Made by a program: the position numbers and the translations under genes. Positions 14,704 to 20,808 of a stretch of 20,808 bases of DNA are shown piece by piece. The stretch is from Burkholderiaceae bacterium (GTDB lineage Bacteria; Pseudomonadota; Gammaproteobacteria; Burkholderiales; Burkholderiaceae_C): positions 1 through 20,808 of the forward strand of contig JAFMJA010000013.1 in assembly GCA_017853735.1 (NCBI GenBank). Direction: 5' to 3'. Each line of letters begins with the position of its first letter. Position 1 is the stretch's first letter. Under the pieces are notes generated by a model. The model searched no databases. It saw only the letters and a program-made list of their open reading frames with translations, and had not been told where the DNA came from.

Positions 14704-17538
14704 ATGACCGGCAATGACTGGAACGCAGCGCAGACCCCTACCAGCAGCACGGGCGAACCACTGGCGCAGCACTCACGCTTTGTTCAGCGCGTACGCCGCC
14801 GCTATGCGCCCTGGCTGGGCCGTTTGCCTGCTGGATTGCCAGGCCCTCTGGAAATGGCCACGCTTTATGCCAGCCTGCAGCAGGATGGCCACGATACCCC
14901 CTCTGCACTGCGTATCTTGCGCCATCTGGTGCTGGAGCGGCTGGCGGTGCTGGATTGCGAGCAGGGCGTTGGCCTGGAGGAGGTGACGCGCACCATGACC
15001 GGGCTGGCCGAGTTTGCGCTGGAGCAGGCGGGCACCGAATGCCAGGCCAGACTCAACGCACTGCACGGCCAGCCCCTTGATGACAAGGGACTTGCCTGCG
15101 CCTGGTGGATTCTGGGCATGGGCAAACTCGGTGCACGCGAACTCAATGTCTCCAGTGACATTGACCTGATCTATGTCTACGACCAGGACGGGGAAACCGC
15201 CGGCAACCAGGAGGGACGCCACCAGATCAGCAACCACGAGTACTTTGCCAAGCTGGTGCGCGCGATCAGCAGCTTGCTGAGTGAGAACACCGATCACGGG
15301 CTGGTTTTTCGTGTCGACCTGGCGCTGCGCCCCAATGGCAATTCCGGGCCGGCGGCCATTTCACTGAGCGCACTGGAAGAGTATTTCCTGGTGCAAGGGC
15401 GCGAATGGGAACGCTTTGCCTGGCTCAAAAGCCGTGTGGTGGCGCCAGCGCAGCACCAGGCGGACGGCTCTGGCCAGAGTTTGCGCGCCATCGTCTTGCC
15501 CTTTGTTTTTCGGCGCTACCTTGACTACAGCGTATTCGATGCGCTGCGCCAGCTCCACCAGCAGATCCGCGAGCATGCCAGCCGGCGCAGCGCGGGCCGG
15601 CCCAGCCGCAGCCAGGACGTCAAGCTTGCACGTGGCGGAATCCGCGAACTTGAGTTCATCGTGCAGCTCTTGCAAGTGGTTCGAGGCGGTCAATTTCCAG
15701 AATTACGCACCCGCCCTACCCTGGATGCATTGGAGCGCCTGGCGCGAGCAGGCCTGATGCCTGCGTCGACTGCGCAATCTCTGGCCAAGGCCTATGTCTT
15801 TCTGCGCCAGCTGGAACACCGCATCCAATACCTGGACGACCAGCAAACCCATATCCTGCCTGAACAACCCGATGACCTTGACTGGCTGGCGCGCAGCATG
15901 GGCCAGCCCAGCCTCGCCGCCCTGATGCAAAGCCTGGAGGGCTGGCGCGAGCTGGTGGCCAAGGAATTTGACACGCTGCTGGGCGGCGCCCCGGCAAGCA
16001 GTTCGCCAGGCAATGGCAGCGCGATCGCATCTTCCACGCAGCCACCGCCTGAGCTGGAAACACTGCTGGCACAGCTGCCAGCGCGCCTGCGCGATCGGGT
16101 GGCCGCCTGGCGCGATCACGCCCGGGTACGCGCTTTGCGCGATGAGTCACAGGTTCGGCTGATGCATCTGCTTGCGCGCACCGCGCAATGGCTGCACGAA
16201 GGCCTGGTGCAAGAAGAGGCGGCCGTTCGCTGGGTCGAGTGGATCGAGCCCCTGCTGAGGCGCGAGAGCTACCTGGCCTTGCTGCTGGAGCGGCCCATGG
16301 TGCATGAGCGGCTGCTCAAACTGCTGGGAACTGCGCGCTGGCCGGCGCGCTACCTCCTGCAGCACCCCGGCGTCATTGACGAACTGGCCGGGCGCAGCTT
16401 GCTGACCGAGCGCTTCATGCCGCTTGCCTTCGAGGCCGAGCTGGACCAGCGCCTCCTGGCGCTGATGCAAGCGGGTGAGGATGATGAGGAGTCGCTGCTC
16501 AATCTTTTACGGCGCGCCCATCATGCCGAGGTATTTCGCACCCTGGCGCGTGATGTGGAAGGCATGCTGAGCGTGGAGCAGGTGGCTGACGACCTGAGCG
16601 CGCTGGCCGACGCCGTTTTGCGGGTGGCCATACGCTGGTGTTGGCTGCGCCTGAAAAAACGGCACCGCGAGTATCCCCAGCTGGCGGTCATCGGCTATGG
16701 CAAGCTTGGTGGCAAGGAGCTGGGCTACGGCAGTGACCTGGACATTGTCTTTGTCTATGAAGATCAGGATGAATCTGCCGCAGAGGTCTACGCCACCCTG
16801 GTGCGCAAGCTGATCAACTGGTTGACCATCAAAACAGGCGAGGGCGATCTGTATGAAATAGATACCGCCCTGCGCCCCAATGGCAATTCTGGGCTGCTGG
16901 TCACCAGCTTCACCGCATATGCCAACTATCAGCTGCAGCGAGGCAGCAACACCGCCTGGACCTGGGAGCACCAGGCCATGACCCGGGCCCGTTTTGTGTT
17001 GGGCATGCCCGATTTGCGGCCACCTCAAGCTGAAACGGGCGAGGCGAATACTGCCGACCCGCCCGCTGGTGCCGACAGTGAAGACCTGCGGCAACGCTTT
17101 GATGCGGTGCGCCAGTCGGTGATCTGCGCTGTGCGTGACCCCCAGGCGCTGCGCGAAGAAATCCTGGCCATGCGCGAAAAGGTGCGCGCCGCACACCCGG
17201 TCCCTCAAGACCGCTTTGACCTCAAGCACAGTACGGGCGGCATGGTGGATGTGGAATTTGCGGTGCAATACCTGGTGCTGGCGCACGCCGCCCACCACCC
17301 AGCGCTCTCGGCCAATGTCGGCAACATCGCCCTGCTGCACCTGGCCGAATCGTGCGCCCTGTTGCAGGCAGGCACAGGCGGCGCCGCCGCCAGCGCCTAT
17401 CGTGAATTGCGTCGCCTGCAGCATCGGGCGCGCCTGAACGAAGAAGCCACCCAGCTTGCCGCTGACACCCTGCATCAGGAGCGCGCTGCGGTGCTGGCCC
17501 TCTGGCGCGCGGTTTTTGCAGCTCCCGCTTCAGCCTGA
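14704..17538 (+). CDS. glnE: Bifunctional glutamine synthetase adenylyltransferase/adenylyl-removing enzyme
   Basis: GlnE adds AMP to, or removes it from, glutamine synthetase in response to PII, setting nitrogen assimilation. The product is 944 residues; E. coli GlnE has 946. Two nucleotidyltransferase domains are visible. The N-terminal adenylyl-removase domain has GMGKLGARELNVSSDIDLIY with D152 and D154. The C-terminal adenylyltransferase domain has IGYGKLGGKELGYGSDLDIV with D678 and D680. DTALRPNGNSGLLVTS and FDLKHSTGGMVDVEFAVQYL are further family motifs. The ATG at 14704 has AGGA only 3 bases upstream, a weak but present ribosome-binding site. The gene is divergent from yhdP with 30 bases between the start codons. 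Its 3' end overlaps rfaE2 tail-to-tail by 9 bases. Confidence 0.97.
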   Translation: MTGNDWNAAQTPTSSTGEPLAQHSRFVQRVRRRYAPWLGRLPAGLPGPLEMATLYASLQQDGHDTPSALRILRHLVLERLAVLDCEQGVGLEEVTRTMTGLAEFALEQAGTECQARLNALHGQPLDDKGLACAWWILGMGKLGARELNVSSDIDLIYVYDQDGETAGNQEGRHQISNHEYFAKLVRAISSLLSENTDHGLVFRVDLALRPNGNSGPAAISLSALEEYFLVQGREWERFAWLKSRVVAPAQHQADGSGQSLRAIVLPFVFRRYLDYSVFDALRQLHQQIREHASRRSAGRPSRSQDVKLARGGIRELEFIVQLLQVVRGGQFPELRTRPTLDALERLARAGLMPASTAQSLAKAYVFLRQLEHRIQYLDDQQTHILPEQPDDLDWLARSMGQPSLAALMQSLEGWRELVAKEFDTLLGGAPASSSPGNGSAIASSTQPPPELETLLAQLPARLRDRVAAWRDHARVRALRDESQVRLMHLLARTAQWLHEGLVQEEAAVRWVEWIEPLLRRESYLALLLERPMVHERLLKLLGTARWPARYLLQHPGVIDELAGRSLLTERFMPLAFEAELDQRLLALMQAGEDDEESLLNLLRRAHHAEVFRTLARDVEGMLSVEQVADDLSALADAVLRVAIRWCWLRLKKRHREYPQLAVIGYGKLGGKELGYGSDLDIVFVYEDQDESAAEVYATLVRKLINWLTIKTGEGDLYEIDTALRPNGNSGLLVTSFTAYANYQLQRGSNTAWTWEHQAMTRARFVLGMPDLRPPQAETGEANTADPPAGADSEDLRQRFDAVRQSVICAVRDPQALREEILAMREKVRAAHPVPQDRFDLKHSTGGMVDVEFAVQYLVLAHAAHHPALSANVGNIALLHLAESCALLQAGTGGAAASAYRELRRLQHRARLNEEATQLAADTLHQERAAVLALWRAVFAAPASA

Positions 17539-18036
17539 GTTGCGGATTTTTTCCACCAGGGCGGTGGTCGAATAGCCGGCCACAAAGGGCAAGGCCAGCG
17601 CACGGCCACCCCAGGACTCAACCCGCTTGGTCTCCGGCAACTGTCGCATGTCGTAGTCGCCGCCCTTGACCAGAATATCCGGTCTGAGTGCCTCTATCAG
17701 CTGCTCGGGCGTGTCTTCGTCAAACCAGGTGACCAGGTCCACCGCCCCCAGTGCGGCCAGCATGATGGCGCGGTCTTCCTGCGGGTTGAGCGGGCGCTCC
17801 GGTCCTTTGCCCAGACGCCGCGCCGAGGCGTCACTGTTGACCGCCACCACCAGGCTTGCACCTTGGGCGCGCGCCTGCGCCAGGTAGATGACATGCCCGC
17901 GGTGCAGGACATCAAACACCCCGTTGGTAAATACCCAGGGCCTGGGCAGGCGAGCCAATCGTTCGGGAGCCTGTGCACGGGCACAGAGCTTGTGCAGGAA
18001 GTCGGGCAGTTCGACCTGGGCGTCCATGGTGTTCAT
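17530..18036 (-). CDS. rfaE2: D-glycero-beta-D-manno-heptose 1-phosphate adenylyltransferase (RfaE domain II)
   Basis: This enzyme transfers AMP to heptose 1-phosphate to make ADP-heptose for the LPS inner core. The product is 168 residues, corresponding to only the C-terminal half of E. coli HldE, as is usual for the stand-alone beta-proteobacterial form. The nucleotidyltransferase motif FTNGVFDVLHRGH has the HxGH signature at 45-48. RPLNPQEDRAIMLAAL, DILVKGGDYD and GYSTTALVEKIR follow, all family motifs. The frame is open far upstream into the ferritin-like gene. The first plausible start is ATG at 18036 (alternative ATG at 18027); neither has a clear ribosome-binding site. It lies 58 bases downstream of the ferritin-like gene on the same strand and overlaps the end of glnE by 9 bases. 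Confidence 0.92.
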   Translation of the reverse strand: MNTMDAQVELPDFLHKLCARAQAPERLARLPRPWVFTNGVFDVLHRGHVIYLAQARAQGASLVVAVNSDASARRLGKGPERPLNPQEDRAIMLAALGAVDLVTWFDEDTPEQLIEALRPDILVKGGDYDMRQLPETKRVESWGGRALALPFVAGYSTTALVEKIRNSG

Positions 18037-18094
18037 GCTGGCTGCGGCCGCGGGCAGGATCTCGGCGTTCGCCGCCAGCCAGGCCAGGGCCCCA

Positions 18095-18946
18095 TCAGGC
18101 CGGGCTGGCGCCCGGGGTGGTGGCACGCTCGAGTTCCTTGCGGAAGCGGTTGAGCTCCTGCACGCTGCTGAAGCTGCGCTCCAGCAACAGGCCCAGGTTG
18201 TGCAAAATCCGCTCCACCACCTTGCTTTCCCAGGCCGCATCAAAATTGATCTGCCTGTCCAGCCAGCGCTCCAGCCAGCCTGGATCCGGCAAGCGGCTCT
18301 GGATGGTGTCCTGCGGAAACATGGCCTTGTTCACATGAAGATTGGTCGGATGCAGGGCCTGCGCGGTTCGCCGGGCGCTCGCCATCAGGACCCCCACCTT
18401 GGCAAAGGCTTGCTTGGCCTGCACGCCCGTGTTGACGATGGCGCGTTTCATGTAGCGCAGGTAGGCGCCGCCATGACGGGCCTCGTCCTGGCTGAGGGTG
18501 GTGTAGATATGCTTGATGACCGGTTCGGTATGCCACTCTGCTGCACAACGGTACCAGTGGTTCAGGCGAATCTCCCCGCAAAAATGGAGCATCAGCGTCT
18601 CCAGCGGAGGCGCCGGGTCGAAATCGAAGCGGATGGCATGCAACTCCTCTTCGGTCGGGACCAATTCAGGCCGAAAGCGGCGCAGATATTCCATCAGCAC
18701 CAGGGAATGCTTTTGTTCTTCAAAAAACCAGATCGACATGAAGGCCGAAAAATCGCTGTCCTCCCGGTTGTCGCGCAGAAACATCTCGGTGGCAGGCAAG
18801 GCGGCCCATTCAGTGATGGCGTTCATCTTGACCGAGTTGGCCTGCTCATCGGTCAGGCGGCTTGCATCAAAGCTGCCCCAGGGAATATCTCGCTCCATAT
18901 CCCAGCGCACCGCCTCCAGCTGCCTGAAGAGTTCGGGATAGAGCAT
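18095..18946 (-). CDS. Ferritin-like diiron protein of unknown substrate
   Basis: A 283-residue, largely helical soluble protein. It carries the carboxylate-bridged diiron motifs of the ferritin-like/acyl-ACP desaturase superfamily: E46 and E54 in ITEWAALPATEMF, E77xxH80 in FFEEQKH, E125 in CGEIRLNH, and E155xxH158 in QDEARHGG. Close relatives in Burkholderiales are, as I recall, usually annotated only as ferritin-like; the substrate is unknown, and oxidation, desaturation and iron handling are all possible. The start is ATG at 18946 (MLYPELFRQLEAVRWDMERD), which matches the N-terminus I remember for the family; the frame continues upstream only as overlap with the GST gene. It lies 13 bases after the GST gene, so the two are probably co-transcribed. 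Confidence 0.88.
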   Translation of the reverse strand: MLYPELFRQLEAVRWDMERDIPWGSFDASRLTDEQANSVKMNAITEWAALPATEMFLRDNREDSDFSAFMSIWFFEEQKHSLVLMEYLRRFRPELVPTEEELHAIRFDFDPAPPLETLMLHFCGEIRLNHWYRCAAEWHTEPVIKHIYTTLSQDEARHGGAYLRYMKRAIVNTGVQAKQAFAKVGVLMASARRTAQALHPTNLHVNKAMFPQDTIQSRLPDPGWLERWLDRQINFDAAWESKVVERILHNLGLLLERSFSSVQELNRFRKELERATTPGASPA

Positions 18947-18959
18947 GTTGTGGAGCCTG

Positions 18960-19574
18960 CTACTGGGGTTTGGTTTCAATAAAACTGGGCCGCTGGGCCA
19001 GCTTTTCCTGCAGCGTGGCCAGGTTGGCATGTTGATCACGCCAGCTGATTTGTGGAAAACGAAAGTCCAGGTATTCCAGCAGGCAGCCCACTGCAATATC
19101 AGCCAGGCTCAGGTGGGTCCCAGAGCAAAACGCCTTTTCCCCGAGGCCCTGACTCATTGCCTTGAGTCCGGTATCAATCTTGCCCAACTGGCGGTCAATC
19201 CAGGCCTGGCTTCGTTGATTGGCAGCTCGGTGCGGCCAGATGGCTTCCATGCGCGCCAATATGGCGGCATCAAGCATGCCGTCTGCCAGTGCCTCCCAGG
19301 TTTTCACCTCGGCGCGTTCGCGCCCAATCGAGGGGATCAGTTTACCTACCGGTGACAAGGTATCCAGGTATTCGACGATCACGCGCGAATCAAACAAGGC
19401 GTCACCGCCCTCCATGACCAGGCAGGGCACTTTGCCCAGTGGGTTGGCCTCCTTGATATTCGTCTTGTCTGACCATACGTCCTCAGTGACGTATTGGTAG
19501 TCCAGCTTCTTTTCAGCCATCACAATGCGCACCTTGCGCACATAGGGGCTGGTATTGGAACCAATCAGTTTCAT
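18960..19574 (-). CDS. Glutathione S-transferase, YibF-like
   Basis: A 204-residue cytosolic GST. The N-terminal thioredoxin-fold domain begins MKLIGSNTSPYVRKVRIVMA, with the S9-P10 site near the usual catalytic Ser/Cys position. NPLGKVPCLV contains the cis-proline P50, and FDSRVIVEYLD contains the glutathione-binding D62-S63. The helical C-terminal domain includes the conserved LSLADIAVGCLLEYLDF (N-capping Asp). The sequence closely resembles E. coli YibF from memory. The ATG at 19574 has AAGG 8 bases upstream. It starts a minus-strand cluster with the ferritin-like gene and rfaE2, and is divergent from purB. The substrate cannot be read from the sequence. Confidence 0.94.
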   Translation of the reverse strand: MKLIGSNTSPYVRKVRIVMAEKKLDYQYVTEDVWSDKTNIKEANPLGKVPCLVMEGGDALFDSRVIVEYLDTLSPVGKLIPSIGRERAEVKTWEALADGMLDAAILARMEAIWPHRAANQRSQAWIDRQLGKIDTGLKAMSQGLGEKAFCSGTHLSLADIAVGCLLEYLDFRFPQISWRDQHANLATLQEKLAQRPSFIETKPQ

Positions 19575-19601
19575 GTGGTGTACCTTAACTTACTCGGTTC
19601 A

Positions 19602-19634
19602 GATTCTAACGATTCCGGCCGTTCCAAACGATTC
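19602..19634. repeat. Phased GATTC-like repeats in the GST-purB spacer
   Basis: GATTC occurs at 19602-19606, 19611-19615 and 19630-19634, with a related GTTCC at 19621-19625, so the starts are 9, 10 and 9 bases apart. The second and third exact copies extend to ACGATTC (19609-19615 and 19628-19634). This near-helical spacing over the candidate GST promoter could be an operator, but could also be chance. Confidence 0.35.
19603..19608 (-). promoter_or_regulatory. Candidate -10 element for the GST gene
   Basis: The minus strand reads TAGAAT about 28 bases upstream of the GST start, giving a predicted leader of about 20 bases with AAGG inside it. The -35 region is weak. It sits among the GATTC-like repeats described separately. 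Confidence 0.4.
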
Positions 19635-19679
19635 AGGATTTGAAGCCGCCCAAAGCGATGCTGCACCAGGGCCATCACC

Positions 19680-19685
19680 TACAAT
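19680..19685 (+). promoter_or_regulatory. Candidate -10 element for purB, placed for a leaderless transcript
   Basis: TACAAT lies 6 bases before the purB ATG at 19692, so a start 7 bases after the hexamer would fall on the A of the start codon. No ribosome-binding site is visible upstream of the ATG. The -35 region (GATGCT at 17-base spacing) is weak. Confidence 0.45.
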
Positions 19686-19691
19686 TCATGG

Positions 19692-20808
19692 ATGAGTTTC
19701 CCCCCCATTGCCGCCCTTTCACCGCTGGACGGTCGTTATGCTGCCAAGTTGGCTGCGCTTCGGCCTTTGATGAGCGAGCAAGGCTTCATGCGCCGACGCG
19801 TTCAGGTCGAAATCGCCTGGTTTATTGCATTGAGCGATGCCGGATTCTCTGAATTCAAGCCGCTAACGCCTGGCGCTCGCACTTACTTGTTGGGACTGGT
19901 GAAGAATTTTTCCGAAGCCGATGCTGTGGCCATCAAGGATATTGAAAAAACCACCAACCATGATGTCAAGGCGGTTGAGTACTGGATCAAGTCCAAGTTT
20001 GAAGCGCGCCGCGAACTGGAAAAGGCTACCGAGTTCGTGCATTTTGCCTGCACCAGCGAGGACATCAACAACACCAGCCACGCGCTGCAACTGAGGAGCG
20101 CACGCGACACCGTGCTGCTGCCCCTGCTGGACAAGTTGCTGCTCAAGCTGCGCGAGATGGCCCGCGCCTATGCCGATGTGCCCATGCTCAGCCGCACCCA
20201 CGGTCAGACCGCCAGCCCGACCACGGTGGGCAAGGAAATCGCCAATGTGGTGGTGCGCCTGCAAAACGCCTGTGAGCGGATCGCTGCGGTCAAGATGCTG
20301 GCCAAGATGAATGGCGCGGTGGGCAACTACAACGCGCATCTGGCCGCCTGGCCTGAGTTTGACTGGGAGGGCTTTGCCCGCAAAGTGGTTGAAACCCCCG
20401 AGCCGCTGGGGCTGGGGCTCAGTTTCCAGCCCTACAGCATCCAGATCGAGCCGCACGACTACATGGCCGAATTGTTTGACGCCATTGCCCGCACCAATAC
20501 CTTTCTGATCGATTTGTCACGCGACATCTGGGGCTATGTCTCGCTCGGCTACTTCAAGCAGCGGCTCAAGGCGGGCGAAATTGGCTCCTCCACCATGCCG
20601 CACAAGGTCAACCCGATCGACTTCGAAAACGCCGAGGGCAACCTGGGCATCGCCAACGCGATGCTGCGCCATCTCGCCGACAAGCTGCCGGTGTCGCGCT
20701 GGCAGCGCGACCTCACCGACTCGACGGTGCTGCGCAACCTCGGCGTCGCCTTCGGCTACGGCCTGGTCGCCTACGAGGCCTGCCAGCGTGGCCTCGGCAC
20801 GCTCGAGC
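19692..20808 (+). CDS. purB: Adenylosuccinate lyase (C-terminal end cut off by the window)
   Basis: PurB removes fumarate from SAICAR and from adenylosuccinate in purine synthesis. The visible part has 372 codons with no stop; E. coli PurB has 456. It begins MSFPPIAALSPLDGRYAAKL, the usual N-terminus. Catalytic features are TSEDINNTSHAL, H170 in SRTHGQTASPTT (E. coli H171), and the fumarase-superfamily signature GSSTMPHKVNPIDFEN at about 298-313 with the catalytic-loop serine. The start at 19692 is chosen over the ATG at 19688, which is in another frame. The gene is divergent from the GST gene. From about 20574 on, third codon positions become almost entirely G or C, unlike the first part of the gene. 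Confidence 0.97.
   Translation, partial: MSFPPIAALSPLDGRYAAKLAALRPLMSEQGFMRRRVQVEIAWFIALSDAGFSEFKPLTPGARTYLLGLVKNFSEADAVAIKDIEKTTNHDVKAVEYWIKSKFEARRELEKATEFVHFACTSEDINNTSHALQLRSARDTVLLPLLDKLLLKLREMARAYADVPMLSRTHGQTASPTTVGKEIANVVVRLQNACERIAAVKMLAKMNGAVGNYNAHLAAWPEFDWEGFARKVVETPEPLGLGLSFQPYSIQIEPHDYMAELFDAIARTNTFLIDLSRDIWGYVSLGYFKQRLKAGEIGSSTMPHKVNPIDFENAEGNLGIANAMLRHLADKLPVSRWQRDLTDSTVLRNLGVAFGYGLVAYEACQRGLGTLE

Noticed and set aside
16507..17475. A 322-codon minus-strand open frame inside glnE
   Set aside because: It is antisense to the well-conserved adenylyltransferase domain of glnE and its translation looks like a composition shadow without domain features.
18947..19096. N-terminal extension of the ferritin-like gene into the GST gene
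   Set aside because: The added residues are an out-of-frame reading of the GST C-terminus; the start at 18946 matches the family N-terminus.
19626..19633. AAACGATT core matching the LacI/PurR-type pattern AAnCGnTT upstream of purB
   Set aside because: The flanking bases match the E. coli PurR consensus poorly, and PurR is, to my knowledge, a gamma-proteobacterial regulator. An 8-base degenerate match is expected by chance.
1..20808. CRISPR arrays, insertion sequences, attachment sites, tRNA or rRNA genes
   Set aside because: I looked for repeat-spacer patterns, transposase motifs, terminal inverted repeats and RNA gene signatures on both strands and saw none.

Overview
The window is a gene-dense, GC-rich stretch of bacterial chromosome. 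Its gene content and synteny suggest a betaproteobacterium of the order Burkholderiales, most likely family Comamonadaceae. The pointers are yajC-secD, glnE divergent from a yhdP-type gene that is followed by a nitrilase-family gene, a stand-alone RfaE domain-II protein, a GST gene divergent from purB, and TACAAT-type -10 hexamers. I assigned this from remembered family features and gene order, not from a database search. I see no insertion sequence, prophage, CRISPR array, tRNA or rRNA, and no gene-free stretch longer than about 165 bases.

Layout. At the left edge, on the minus strand, lie secD (its C-terminal end is cut off by the window edge) and yajC, both parts of the Sec accessory complex. 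Upstream of them, also on minus, is a 1193-residue fused indolepyruvate ferredoxin oxidoreductase-type 2-oxoacid oxidoreductase. Next comes mltA (lytic transglycosylase lipoprotein), whose start codon overlaps that of a tiny plus-strand membrane-protein gene of 46 codons. The region 7178-14673 is a tight four-gene minus-strand operon: yhdP-like AsmA-type envelope protein, nitrilase-family hydrolase (ATGA overlap), PAS-containing sensor histidine kinase (6-base gap), and FixJ-type response regulator (12-base gap). Divergent from it, on plus, is glnE, which ends tail-to-tail with, and overlapping by 9 bases, a minus-strand cluster: rfaE2 (heptose-1-phosphate adenylyltransferase), a ferritin-like diiron protein and a YibF-like glutathione S-transferase. 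purB reads divergently from the GST and runs off the right edge.

How the genes fit together. Most are housekeeping: protein export (yajC, secD), murein turnover (mltA), outer-membrane lipid homeostasis (yhdP), LPS core precursor supply (rfaE2), nitrogen control (glnE) and purine synthesis (purB). The accessory-looking parts are the 2-oxoacid oxidoreductase, the two-component system joined to the yhdP operon, and the ferritin-like/GST pair.

The points most worth a second look are: the 46-residue single-pass membrane protein that shares a CATG start overlap with mltA; the sensor-regulator pair co-transcribed with yhdP; a perfect 16-base palindrome just before the secD ribosome-binding site; a purB promoter placed so that the mRNA would be leaderless; phased GATTC-like repeats in the GST-purB spacer; and an abrupt rise in third-position GC near the right end of purB. 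I found no clear-cut new defence or mobile system here.
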